A DNA stretch of 64,000 nt from Monosporascus cannonballus (GCA_004154925.1 QJNS01000251.1:1-64000); one strand, 5' to 3'. Shown: positions 22,425-34,417, counted from the stretch's first letter. A program made the numbers and translations. Notes: a model not told the origin generated them from the sequence alone.

Positions 22425-24721
22425 TAGAACCCGTCCCGTGGCAGGTCATGGACTGTTCTGTACGTTATAAAGCGTTGAAGTTGTTCCCCGACTCGCTGCC
22501 GCTCTGTTCCCATTGCTTCGGCCACCCGGGTCTAGCTTGCACCCGCAACTACCGCCCCTATCATAAAAATCTGGGCTTCTGGACTGAAATTTTCGTTAGA
22601 CCGACAACCGGCCGTAAAAACGGAGGCAGCCTCATCTAAATCCATGTTGTAGTTGTTAAGTTATTAGATTAAGAAGATAATAATGGCTACGAATATAGTT
22701 TGGGGTCAGGGCCGGAGTTGTCCGAGCGCACGGATCATTTCAGCGATTAGTGTAAGTCGTGGCATTCTTCAGTGGGGGTTATAGTTTGGTAAGGGATCTA
22801 GACACCCTTGGCCCGACACTAGCATGTCTCGCCCGCTATACCCACCCACACTAATCTTGTCAATCCGGTGCTACCGCACCTAGGTCTTTAACTAGCAAAA
22901 CTGTCGTTAGCACACCAAATACGGAAACGCTACCCACTGATCGGAACATATATACACCGTTGCTAGGCTACACAAAAGTTATACGCGTTGCGAGAGCGCA
23001 CGCAATTGGCTGAATACAACAACGCAACTGATGTCCCTTATATCTGACAGTTCTTGGCACTAGCGCGCTACTTAGCTACACATACAATTTGTATGCGTAA
23101 TTAGGTAGATTCGGCTAGGCATCTTATGCTGGATAAGCTCATTTAAGAAGCTGTACACGTAAGGTCCAATTGCAAATCACTAATTCGAAGTGTAGCTAAC
23201 TTGATGATATTCGCAGATCTAGAGCTATAATTTATTAGGATTCAGGGCGAATACCACACTGCCTGATTAGAATAATCGCTTTTAATGATGATGGATTCGC
23301 TATCACTGCCTTTGAATTCATCAATTTCATTATTCTTAACTTTACCGGCGTACTGAAAGTTTTCCGTGACAATTGTTTCTGTTTAAAATATCTCTTCTTT
23401 TTTAATCCGCAACGTTTTACAATATTTTTTAGCCGAATTCTTCGCAGCGGCGATATATTGTTGAAAGGGTTTATCGATTATTATAAAGTTAGACGATAGA
23501 AGTGGTATTTATACGAAGGTATTGCGTTTATTTAATATAGAGAAGTATTATTTGAAAGTCTTTTTTATATAAGAGTTACCTAAACTGACGACTCCTTTTT
23601 TTAAGATGAGTTTTTCTAGAAAAACTCTGCGTTTTGTTTTATATCTTCGGCTTAGATCTGTTCGGCCGTGGTTTTTAACCTTAGAGGTTAAAAACTTAAA
23701 TATTTAACGGAGTTCCTGTTTAAGCCGATAAAACGAACATAATATATAGATATCTTCTACTAGTTTCTTATATTTATTCACTACCTCGCTACCGTGATAA
23801 GATAAGAAGTAAGTAAATTTAACCTTAGTGTTATCATTCTTCTATTAGAATTCACCTATTTCGACATTTTTACATCTTTCTTTATTACACGCTAATGGCT
23901 AACGATTTTACTCTAGAGATCTTCTTTTATTATCGTTGTTCTTCCTGTTTCTGTTAGGCACGCCAGCGACTGTTATTATTCGCAGTATAAAGGCGTAGAT
24001 CATTAATCTTTAGAAGCCTATACCTTTCCAGAATTCTGGTTTTTTTTTCGTTTGTTACAATTGTTGATTTTTTTTTTACGTAGATAAGTGAGTTTCTTCT
24101 TATTTTTTAGCCCGTTAATAGCTATAGTAATCGCCGCCTTATTAAACTTTCATATAATACGTCGAACAGTCAGAGTTAAGGGTATACTACTAATCTTGTA
24201 ACTTTTTAAACTTAAAAATATATATTGCGAATGTTTTTTTAAAAGCTAATATCTTTATACAAAAAATATTAACATAAAATCACTGCGTAAAATGGCGATA
24301 AAGTATTATTAGAGTTCTTTTAAGGTTAGTATTGCTATTAGTTTTATGTAATTTCTTTATATTTTCTTCACTGCTGCTTTGGATTATAAGTAACAATAAT
24401 AATATATAGCTAGGTTTAGTCTTTAAAAACGATTTATTAATAATGGAAAATATCTAGTTAAAAATTATATCGAGTCCTATTTTCGGGTTTTATAGATATA
24501 ATCTAGTCTTTTTCTAGCGCTTCGAATTGTTGATATTTTAAAGGTTCGTTTTCGTATCATTTTAAGATTTATTAAAAAGTTATCCTTTTTATAATCAACC
24601 GTGCTCCGTTATATCGCGAACTGTATTTCATATTAATAATAAGTTTTATAGACTTGGAATACCTTTATATCTAACGATCGTAATTTATTTATTATATAAG
24701 TAGATAGAGGAAATACGATAA

Positions 24722-24853
24722 TGTTATAGCTGCACCATACCATTACGCCACTAGGGCAAAAGATCGGTGGAATGATCGCAATTGTGGCAATCATCCTGGT
24801 GCTTACAGCTGCATATATACTCTAGAGCTCTTACGAGTGACCAGGCCGTAACA
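24722..24853. mobile_element. Small solo LTR / TRIM-like element, copy 2
   Basis: 132-bp unit, TGTTATAGCTGCACC to CCGTAACA, flanked by a perfect 5-bp duplication GATAA (24717-24721 and 24854-24858). The first 90 bases are nearly identical to copy 1. Near the 3' end this copy has about 16 extra bases. Confidence 0.88.
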
Positions 24854-25614
24854 GATAACTACTTCTTTTTCTACTCTGTTACGGAATTCGTAAATAATGT
24901 AGCTATTGTAATTATTAACAAAGAGCAACCTTTCTTACTAGAGTCTTTAGGTTGAGTTTGTTTAATAAAGTGCTCTTGCTATTTAAGAGCAATCTAATCA
25001 TTACTTTATTTATTTTTCGTTAAGATAATAAGAGTATTATTATTTAAGTCAATATTCATCATTTGTTTAAATATGTTAGACCCAGAAAGAATTACTAACG
25101 AAGATATAGTTTTGTCTGCTACTAATATACATTTTATTACGGTTACTAGAATACGGCTATTAGAAATAATAACACTTAGTTTCTCGATTTTGCAATAAGT
25201 TTATATCTAATAATCGTCGATACATCTAATCTTAAGCCCGTTTCGTCTATATTCTAAAATAATTGAAGGCCGTGACCTTATTATTACGAAGATATTAACG
25301 GAGTTTGTTGTACTACAGTTCGATATCAGCTCGATCGTTCGCTAGTTTGCGTTAATACGTCTAGGGTTTCGTTCGCGCTTTTTTTAACAGGTCGTGATAC
25401 TTTGCGATAAACTTCCGCCCCACTTATGCTTTATTTGATGGGGAATAGTCTTAGGCGCAGCCGACTGCTTAAGGATCTCGTTGGCGGCACGGCATATATT
25501 ATAAGAAGTGTTATGTACGCCCTGAAGTACCATACGTTGCATCGCAGCGTACAACGTACCGTTCTGAGCCTCGTCTAATACGGTATTATAACCTCCATTT
25601 CAACTTCGCAAGTG

Positions 25615-25800
25615 TTAACCGCGAATATGGCAACGAGTTTTATAATATGGTGCTCCGAAGGCCCTTACGGCGGCTGCAATGGTCTTATAACGCCCCGCGT
25701 AATACGCATCTAAAGCCAACTTTACTCTAGCTTCAATAAGGCTATCTTCAGCTTCGTTGATACAGCGAAGTTGATGTTGACGATCAACAGATTCGCTCAT
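25615..25800 (-). pseudogene. pogo transposase N-terminal fragment
   Basis: 61-codon frame beginning MSESVDRQHQL with a helical ALDAYYAGRYKTIAAAVRAFGAP segment typical of the helix-turn-helix that opens fungal pogo transposases. It stops where RIP-type nonsense codons begin. Part of the element 22841-26121. Confidence 0.7.
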
Positions 25801-26268
25801 GTTATAACGGTGAAAATGGCAGTGGCTGATTTCTTCAAATCAACAGAAAATCTTTGAATTCGCTGAAAAAACAATGATTTCTTTGAAATAACAGGTGCAC
25901 TACGGTTGCAATTGCGTTACAAAAAGAGGTTCTACAGTTATTACAATTATTGGGGCAACCGGCTTGCCCTTCAAACCGAATGTCATGGAAATGCATGGAA
26001 ATTACATACAAATTGAGTGCGTTTCCATATAGTGTGAGCCTCCCTTGCCAATAACTGGCCGTTTTGCTAGTTAAAGACCTAGGTGCGGCAGCCCCGGATT
26101 GACGAGATTAGTCTGGGTGGGTACACGTTAGAGCATTCCGCTTCACACGCTCGTGGTTAGCAGAACAACACTCATAAGGGGCAGGTAAATAAATTGCGTA
26201 CGAGGCGTTCCTTAGTTCCGTCGCATTATCTCTTTTCGTGCCAGTTCTTTTCATCCAAGCACTCCAGT

Positions 26269-28674
26269 ATGCTATCCAACGACGAGTTGTATCCCTATTC
26301 TGTCCCAGTCGACCGTGAGACTGTGGTCAGATCTGGGGCTCTGACTAGTTTACCTGTTCGCATCCACAAGAATGATGACCTGGCAGACGCTGGCGCCAAA
26401 TGCCTCACTGGCGATTGGGGGCGCATCATGAACGACGGCCAAGACAAAAAGTCAAACGGCTCTCCAAGTGTGGTGGGAAACTGGGGCAGCTTTATTTGGC
26501 CGGAGAGTATCCCAGACAGGCTAGGTCTGCTGTGCTACCTCCTTGACGTCGGTTGCTTCCACGACGGTATGGTTCTCCCAGTCAGAAGACTGCATTCCAG
26601 CAACAGCTTGGTAGCTTGCTCACTCTCGGGATAGATGCATGCGAGGAGATGTCCATTGCAGCTGCACATGCTGAGCACCTGGATCTTGATGCCGCTATGG
26701 ACGTTGAGGATGCAAGAGCCTTGAGCAGTGACTCGCGATCGGCCAAAACAAAAGACCTGGTCTCCATGGCAATTCTCGAGTGCATAAAGGTTGACCGCGT
26801 TGGCGCCCTGCGGATGCTTACGGCGTATCGTAAGAAGTGGCTCGCCATCATGGAAACCTACGATACAGAGGAGATCGATAACTTGGACGACTATTTCTTT
26901 TCCCGGGCCAATAACGGCGGCATGGGGTAAGTGAGGCCCTCATCCGAAAGGCATTGTTTTCACGCGTTCTTTACTAATCTCTCAAGTCAGTGCGTACTAC
27001 GCCATGCTTGAGTTCTCCTTGGGAATCGTTGTCAGTGACGAAGAGTACGAAATGATGGCAGTACCCATCAAGCACGTGGAGCGCTGCATGCTTCTCACCA
27101 ACGACTACTGGAGCTGGCCAAGGGAGAGGGAGCAGGCCAAGACACAGGAAGCTGGCAAGGTCTTTAACACCATTTGGTTCTTGATGAAGCAATACCAGTG
27201 CACCGAGGAAGAGGCAAAGGCTCGGGTGGCCGAGATGGTAGTCGCCGAAGAAGCCAGATGGGTCGAGGCCAAGGACCGGTTATACTTGGAGCACCCAGAT
27301 CTTCGCGACGACTTGGTCAAGTTCTTGGAGAACCTGCATACGGCTCTGGCCGGGAACGACTTCTGGAGCTCGCAGTGTTATCGCCATAATGACTGGACCC
27401 ACGTCCCGGAGCAGCCATTGGCGGATCACCCCAAAGTTCACGAGCTCGCGTCTATGGGCCAAGCTGTCATGTTGGCCAACTCGAACGCCTCCAGAATCAC
27501 CACGTCTGGCACTACCAGAGATACCGATCATGTTGCGACTAGCATGGTGCCAACACATTCTTTCATCGACAAGGCACCTTCGCCAGGTGTCGAAGCTGAA
27601 GTTGGCTCAACGGCCTCGGCTTCAGACACAAACACACACAGTGAGACTCCGTCATCCATCAACTCACCGCTATCGTCTCTTCTATCCGACTCGGCCCCGA
27701 CGGCAAGCCTCTCTAAAGAGCTAAGGGTGATTACGCTGGCAGAGGACGTGGTGACAGCTCCCATCCAATACATCCACAGCCTGCCGTCCAAGGGCTTCCG
27801 GGCTGCTCTGGTCGACTGCCTCAATCGCTGGCTTGACGTCCCGCAGCAAGATATGGACGGCATCAAGCAAGTCATCAACAGTCTGCACGACTCGTCGTTG
27901 ATCCTGGACGACATTGAAGACGACTCCAAACTTCGCCGCGGGTTTCCCGTTGCGCACGTTGTGTATGGCACCGGCCAAGCGATTAACAGTGCTACTTACC
28001 TCTATGTGCAGGCCGTGCAGGCCATCCACAGCCTGGGGAACAAGGAAATGATGGACATCTTTTTGGGCCATCTCAAGCAGCTATTTCTCGGCCAATCGCT
28101 GGATCTGTATTGGACATTCAACCGGAAATGTCCGACCAAAGGCGAATATTTTGGCATGATCAGCCAGAAGACCGGCGCTTTTCTTTCGTTGCTGGCGGAA
28201 CTTATGGTAGCGGCCAGCCCCTGCTACAAAGCGGGTGACCGCAAACAGCAGTCGTTTCTCACCTTGAAGATGTTTTCCAACTTTTCGCGTCTTTCCGGTC
28301 TCTACTACCAGGTCCGAGACGACTATCTGAACATTATGTCGGCCGACTACGCCAGCAAGAAGGGCTATGCCGAGGACCTTGATGAGCAGAAGTTCTCTTA
28401 CTTATTGGTCTACATGGCGCACAACAGGCCCGACATGATGGTACAGGTGGAAGGAATGTTCAAAGCGATGAGGAACGGTGAAGCGGAGCCGATGGAGACC
28501 AAGAAGTTTATAGTCTCACTTTTGCACAAGAGCGGTGCCGTGGAAGCGACGAGACTGCTGTTGCTCGAGTGGCAGGAAAGCATTATGAAGGAGATTCAGA
28601 CGCTTGAGAGCCAGTTCGGCACTCCGAATCCCACATTGAGGTTGCTGATGGAAAGTCTCAGGATAGATGCCTAA
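26269..28674 (+). CDS. Bifunctional terpene synthase: class I cyclase + prenyl diphosphate synthase
   Basis: Predicted 757 aa from three exons: 26269-26566, 26635-26926 and 26991-28674. The N-terminal half is a class I terpene cyclase. Its Asp-rich motif DDACE (99-103) is formed exactly across intron 1, and the NSE motif NDYWSWPRE is at 234-242. A low-complexity Ser/Thr-rich linker (about 360-440) joins a C-terminal prenyltransferase with DDIED (503-507) and DDYLN (640-644). The prenyltransferase builds GGPP (C20) or GFPP (C25) from IPP and DMAPP, and the cyclase folds it. Length and domain order match fungal chimeric di/sesterterpene synthases. Chain length and product cannot be read from sequence. 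This is the committed enzyme of the cluster. It is convergent with the adenylation enzyme downstream. Confidence 0.95.
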
Positions 28675-29275
28675 TACTACCCCTCAAGGTATCATCAAAG
28701 CAGAAGGGGGTTTGGTGTTGGCACCAGCACCTAGTCTTTCCAAATAGTTTGAACGACCGGCTCTATGTATTTCATTGTTCAAGATGTCCTTACTTGAACA
28801 AGAGTTCATATATGTATATCTGGCTAACATCGGTATCTCAACACACTAATAAGGATGGTGCCCCCGGCCTCCCTTTCCCTTTCCCCTTAAAGTACTAGAA
28901 ACAGGGGCCCTCGGGCACCACCTGAATGATATTTATCCAGGTATCGATTTCAATGGGCCATTCCTGACTACGTGGGCGCGGCTACTTCGGTGTTGGTGGT
29001 ACTGCTGATGAAAGAAAAATGCGGGTTACATATAAAGTACGAAGAATATTACATACAAAGTAAGAGAATGTTATATATAAAGTACGTGAATGTCACAAAT
29101 CAGACTTGTGGCCAAGCTTTTAGTTATGCTCTATTTTATTTCTTTACGACCGAGATCATATATTCCAGTAAATACTAGCTGTGGACATCACACATTGTCT
29201 GTGTATATATGGCCAAGGCCGAACACTGTTATTAGTGCCACGAAACCCAAACCTCAGCCTTACCAGCGGCCACGA
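28675..29275. other. Convergent intergenic region
   Basis: 3' flanks of the terpene synthase (+) and the adenylation enzyme (-). No gene supported. Contains a small direct repeat of ATATAAAGTACG (near 29029 and 29073). Confidence 0.5.
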
Positions 29276-31052
29276 CTACTTCATGAATTCCAAAAACTTG
29301 TCCCTACTGGATTGATCACCCGTCTTCTCTAATCTCTCGTATGCGGCCTCAATTTCTTCCTTGTAGTCTTCTTCCGCACGGGTTCGGATGACAAGCTGTT
29401 TCAGGTTCAGCTGGAAAGGCTTGTCCTTCTTGGTTAAAAAGACTGTTTGCTCGGGGATCCGAATCTCTTTAACGACTTGTGAATTAAGTATAGCGATCGT
29501 GTTGTTGAATATGTCCTTGACAATTGATTCGGGCGTCCTCCCCGCCAATGCCTCGTCGTACATCTCTATGATGACGTACGGCGCAGGACGTCCTGCTCCT
29601 CCGGCCATGACGTGCTTGACGCCCGGATGGCGAGAGATCGGGGTCTCGAACTCGATGGCGTCGAATGAAACACCACCAAACAGCTTGACGGACTCGTCGG
29701 CCCTGGAGAAGAATTCCCACCGGACGCTGCCGTCATCGCACTCGATGGGCCTCCACAGCTCCTTCGTGTCGATCGTGTCGACGTCTTTGAACATCCGGAA
29801 GTTCCAGAAGGCGCACTGATACGGGGGAGGTGATTCGCCAGCGGGCCTATCGATAAACATGCGGTACACGTTGGCGTCATTCGAAGCGCTCGTAGGCAGT
29901 CCGGACTTGTCGATCGGGACCAGCCGCACTGATGCTTCGGGGACAAACTCGAAAGTGTACCAGAGCTTCTTATCCTTGGGCAGGAATGAGAAGCGGCCTC
30001 CGGTCTCGGTGGCTCCTATGACGGAGTTGAGTCTAGTGTGCTGTGCCAACGCGTCTCCCACCGTGCGGTCGAGCTTCGCGCCCAGGTACGTAATGAACTC
30101 GAGTGACTCGAGCGACGGCCGAGTATTTGCATCCTTGAAAAGTTCGACGACGGTGAAAGGCGTCGCCACCAGGCCATCAACTTGGTTGAAGCGCATCAAC
30201 TTGAGGAACAAGTCGGGAGGCAGGCCGACGGCGTCCGCGGGGGGAAGAACGCAGCAGGTATTGCAGAATACACCAAACGCGTTGGTCAAAATGAGGCCGG
30301 AATTCCACCTCATAGGACACGCTAGAATCAGGGTCCGACCGTACAACTCCTCTGTAGAAATTCCCCGCGGCCAGTTCCGGCGAGAAAGCATTGGCGATGC
30401 GGATGCGGCAGCCCAGAATCCATTGTTCATGTAGATTGGCTTGGGCGGGCCCGTTGTGCCTGAAGTATGAATGATAAGAATTTCGTCATGTTTGGAGTCA
30501 TCATAGGTCTTAAGGTACGGATAGGGGGGTGCTCCGGCGGCATCGAGACACCACTCCATAGATGGAAAGGCCTGGAGCTTAACGCCCGTCTCTTCGAGCC
30601 CAAATGCAGCCTGTGAGATGACCTCCTCCTCGGAGAACAGCCATGCTTTGCAATCAGAAGCCTTCAGCAGGCTGTGTAGAGCTCCTTTTGTAAGGCGTCC
30701 GTCTGGAAGGAGCAACTGTACAGCACGGATTCGTATTAGCTTCCAAATATGTTTTCTTCCGGCTATAACTTACCTTGCGATTCGATTTATTGAGAGCGGC
30801 AAAGAGAAAGGCGTATCGAATATCGTTGGCGCCAAAGTAGGCAATTGTGTCATTATGTACGGACTTGCCCAAGGTCTCGTCCAGCCAGTGTGCGATTTTG
30901 TTGACTCCATCATTATATTGACGCCATGTTATGGAGCGGTAGCCCCGAGCTTCAAAGTTCTCGTCCGGAATCCGCACGAAGACGTGGTCAGGCATCCATC
31001 GTGCCTTTTCTTCAATTTTCCGGACGAAAAGCTCTTTGCCTGTAGATCCCAT
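29276..31052 (-). CDS. Stand-alone adenylation (AMP-binding, ANL superfamily) enzyme, NRPS-like
   Basis: Predicted 572 aa from two exons: 31052-30774 and 30715-29276. ATP-binding core HTSGTTGPPKP, the A5 region GATETGG and a C-terminal DKPFQLNLK segment with the expected catalytic-type Lys are visible. The sequence resembles the A domain of fungal NRPS-like carboxylate reductases, but it ends about 30 residues after the A domain. No carrier-protein Ser motif and no thioester-reductase domain follow, and the downstream 600 bases hold no continuation. It should activate a carboxylic acid as an acyl-AMP, and perhaps transfer it to CoA or another acceptor. A partner acyltransferase is not visible in the window. 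The ATG at 31052 was chosen over an upstream non-ATG codon. Confidence 0.85.
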
Positions 31053-31174
31053 GATGGGTTCGATCAATAAGAATATTTTGAAAAGACTAGGCTAAAAGAT
31101 AGAAACAAGGAAGCGGATAGATGCTTCATATGAATGAAACCTGAAGTTCTGATTTGAAAACTATTTCACCTCCG
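31053..31174. promoter_or_regulatory. Presumed promoter of the adenylation enzyme, truncated by a repeat
   Basis: Only about 120 bases of unique DNA lie upstream of the start at 31052 before an LTR fragment begins. The repeat may therefore sit in the promoter. Confidence 0.35.
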
Positions 31175-31224
31175 TGTTACGACCCAACGGGACGAGGTCT
31201 CAGGAAACGGTCGGGCCAAAGAAC
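31175..31224. repeat. Gypsy LTR terminal fragment (inverted)
   Basis: TGTTACGACCCAACGGGAC onward is the reverse complement of the right-end sequence shared by the LTRs at 7303, 47083 and 48249, including the AAACGG(T/C)C(G/A)GG word. Only about 45-50 bases are present. Confidence 0.65.
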
Positions 31225-31227
31225 TAA

Positions 31228-32640
31228 GGGTGTGTTCGATGGATCTCAGCGGCCGCGCAGCTTGTAGCTTTTCGCCACTTCCCCCCATATTAAACTCTCA
31301 GAGCCACAACACCTTTCCCTATCAGGAAGCGATTATCGTGAGACTTCATGAGCAGCGGCTGCGAAGATATTTTTGATGTACCCTTGGCAACCAGGTTTAA
31401 ACGGGCTAGCTTATCGCAATTGTTGAAAAAGCGTTAACAGCGGAAAGCTGCCAGAACAGCTATTGAAATAATAGCCATTTACATTAATTTTGCCCTATAT
31501 GATCTCATGAGTTTGTTAGCCTAATAAGAATTATTGTCGGATATCATAGAACTATTGTCGAATATCGATACTCGATAATTGTTATGTCGTTCCGGAATGT
31601 AAATATTATAATTATTATATGCCAGTTTTAACTAGCCATAATTAAGGCAATTATATAGATTTTCGAATTTGTTATTAACGAAACAGAATAATTACGAAAT
31701 TATTATAATATTAAGCTTAACGGGCTATTAAAAATTATTAACTAATAAAACTTTCTAAAAAAAATATTATAAATTATTACATTTTTAATGTTAACGATTT
31801 TGAAGTTTTCAATATTTTTCGAATAGAAACAGTTATTTTTTTAGTTTTTATGTAATAAATAAAAATAATATATGCTTTTAGAATAAAACAGATATATTTA
31901 TTTGTTAAAAATTAATAATTTTTATTTGTATATACGTTTTTAGTAAGTTTTAATATAATATTAAATTTATTTAAAATTATTTTATTAATACGGATAATAA
32001 TATTTTCATTAAATATTTAATATTTATGAAATATTATATAATAATTTCGTCTGTTTGGTAAATTTGTTAAAAAAGTTAATAAGCTTTAAAAGAATGATTA
32101 TTAGTAATTTCATTTTAAGAATTATATCGAAGTTACTAATTAAACTTTAATTTATGCCTATATACCGGTTAATTAAGCAAAGATATAACGTTACCACAAG
32201 GATTTTTTCGTACAGAACGTATTAATAATAATAAATTATAATTTGACCTTTACGTATATATATGCCGGTTACGAAAGATCGATAAATAATAAAACAATAT
32301 TTATATTCGTTATTAAAAATAATTTTAATATATTTTACGGCAAAGATTTGTTAGTAAATTCGGAGTATATTTTCAGAAAAGAAATAATTACGTTATATTT
32401 AAACATAAAATATTATTTTAAAAAATAGGCTGTTATTAATTAACGTTTTTAAAATTATTAAAAGCTGTATAATTTGAGATATAGCTTTTTTAAAATAGCG
32501 ATAAAACGAATATTCGGTATTTTAAAGAAGTTATAAAAATTCGTAAAGACGGATACAGCCGAATACGTTCTAAATAATTAAATGCGTTTTGTATACACGT
32601 TAATAGCGATTTATAATTTCGCGAATTAACTTGAAGCCAT
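31228..32640 (+). pseudogene. PIF-Harbinger-like DNA transposon relic
   Basis: Plus-strand coding remnant in RIP-degraded DNA. The 32243-32428 frame and its flanks read FTYIYAGYE, then YGKDLLVNSEYIFRK and, after a few stops, NLRYSFFKIAIKRIFGILKK (about 32470-32530). These match the order of the Harbinger DDE domain: a TYVxAGWEGS-like strand, a LVDxGYxxxxG strand, and a NLRHSxxRxxIERxFGxLK helix. Its left terminus is probably at 31228, where GGGTGTGTTCGATGG follows TAA, a known kind of Harbinger end and 3-bp target. No right terminus found. Confidence 0.65.
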
Positions 32641-33005
32641 ATTTGACGATAAAAAATAATAAGATAAATAGTTATAAAATTACCCGAATTTTCGAATTTG
32701 CTGCTCGTTTTAACGTATTACCTTTATAACGGGATAAAAAAGATATATTATTTACAGGTTTTTCGAACGATAAATCGGGTTTAGAAATAAATGTCTTTAG
32801 AAATAGTATAGTAATAATAATGTAGATTAATTATTATATATATATAAAAAGAGCTGTATAAAAATAATTGAAAAAAAATTATAATAAAACAACTATTAAT
32901 AATGTTGATAATATAAAAACGTATATATAAGTAATGGCTTAAATAACAGGTTAAAAAAGTTAAAATTATATATAAATCTAAAGAATTTTAATCGAAAGTG
33001 ATAAT

Positions 33006-33396
33006 TGTGACGAGTTAGGCGGTTTAACCAACTATTAAACCTTAAGTCGACGGGTTTATGTTAACAGGAGTATCGTGGAAACCTGAGCAATAAATATAGT
33101 AACGTATTACGTTTTATAATACCAAAGGTGCCTTGGGTAATAATGTTATATTATAAACTGAAGTTATTTAAGCTATAGAAATAATAAGCGTATATATCTT
33201 TGTTCTATCGGCTGGATTATTACCAATAAGTTGGTAATCCGGCTTACTGGCTTATTACCAATAAGTTGATGATCCGGCTTATTGGCTTATTACCAGTAAG
33301 TTGGTGATCTATGACGTAACCTAATCTATATAGTTTTTTTGGCGCCTTTTCCGTTGCGACCGTTCCTGGAGGCCGTGGCTTGTTAGGTCGTAATAC
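33006..33396 (-). repeat. Left LTR of element 2
   Basis: TGTGACGAGTTAGGCGG to GGTCGTAATA. Contains three tandem copies of a unit built on ATTACCA(A/G)TAAGTTGGT between about 33220 and 33305. Confidence 0.85.
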
Positions 33397-34417
33397 GATT
33401 TCCCTTTTTCCAAAATCTTGCCTTTAAGATTTCTTTTTTTTAATAAGTTTTTTCCGTATACCTTTAATATGTTTTCCGGTATATCCAAACGTTATTTTCG
33501 CAAATCTGAATAACGATTTGCTCTGGTTAATTTAATTAAATTCGAAGGTTTTAACGCGATACCTTATTCCTTTTATTTTGTTCGGTAACTTAATTGCCAA
33601 ATAATAAATAAAGTTTTTCGTTATAAGAAATATGTTTGTCGAAATTATTCGTATAACGGGACAAAAGTTTTTATTTTTATAATTAATTGCCATATTGCAA
33701 AATTAAAAAAGTTAAAAAAAAGTTAACGGCCGAAAAATCTTTATTTAAAATTTTTGCGCGTTTTTTTACATACGTCGTTAATGCCAGCATTATTAATCTT
33801 AGGGTGCGAAGTTTGTTAATTGTGCCTTTTAATTTTTGGATAATTTTAATAATTTTGCGTAATTAGAATCCGAATCCGTAATCGAGGTTTAGGCCTTAAG
33901 AGGGGTGGACGTTATTGATTGGAATATGGTGGACTAAGGATTTCTTTCCTTAGATCTTATAAACTGGGATGTTATTATTTCGGGTAATTTTGCCGTTGCT
34001 AGTAAAAGTTTTTTAATAGGTATTGGACGCTAATAAGGTTTTTGGCGGGTTCCTAAGTATTTTCGGAGTCCGGGTACTTTTTCCATTTGATTAGATACTG
34101 GGTAAGTCCGTTTTGTTTTCGTATATCGAGTATTTTTTCCATTTTATATATTTGTTCGTTTTTTATTTTTACGTCGTTTTATGCCGTATATACCTTGATC
34201 GTATCCGCTACTGACTTAAGTAAGGAAATATGAAAGATTGGATAGAGTTTAACTTTTAATAGAAGTTCTAATTAATAGTTGTTTTTTGAGATTTTCTTAG
34301 CGATTTTGTATGGACCGATATATTTGAAATCGAGTTTTTTGTTAGGTCGCTTTGTTTAAATGTTTTTGGTGGCGAGGAAATTTTTTTTTTTCGAAAGTTA
34401 ATTTTTTTTAATTTTTT

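Larger units (their letters stand above)
20802..22645 (-). pseudogene. Tc1/mariner-type transposase relic, interrupted twice
   Basis: Minus-strand coding remnant. The N-terminal helix-turn-helix region begins at an ATG at 22643-22645 and has a nonsense codon. The middle (21681-21977) shows FCFDECSVQNVPERP, RYRKNLVNPENHGK, the first Asp region of a DDE domain. The last part after 21068 gives WPPYSPDLNPIEY, the classic second Asp motif, and ends at 20802. The gene is cut by a solo LTR (21073-21500) and a TA-flanked MITE (22143-22424), and carries frameshifts and nonsense codons. It is only mildly RIP-like, so younger or differently treated than the Gypsy copies. It cannot be functional. Confidence 0.85.
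22841..26121 (-). mobile_element. pogo-like DNA transposon, RIP-degraded
   Basis: 3281-bp element with inverted repeats of about 62 bp at each end (22841 onward and up to 26121), flanked by TA (22839-22840 and 26122-26123). The outer ends read CCCACCCACAC on the left and the complement on the right. The minus-strand frame 25615-25800 is the surviving N-terminus of the transposase (61 codons) and looks like a fungal pogo helix-turn-helix. The rest, down to about 23200, is AT-rich and full of stops. A small solo LTR sits inside at 24722. Confidence 0.85.

Noticed and set aside
26553..26930. Separate short gene starting at 26553
   Set aside because: It is exon 2 of the terpene synthase read upstream through intron 1. 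The spliced form restores DDACE and the family sequence.
26260..28674. Terpene synthase as a frameshifted pseudogene
   Set aside because: First reading showed HDG and a frame change, but a canonical 68-base GT-AG intron resolves both and all later motifs are intact.
29859..30434. 191-codon plus-strand frame opposite the adenylation enzyme
   Set aside because: Antisense shadow with no domain.
33220..33305. CRISPR-like repeat array (spaced TTACCAGTAAGTTGGT units)
   Set aside because: Tandem units without variable spacers, inside an LTR of a eukaryotic retrotransposon.
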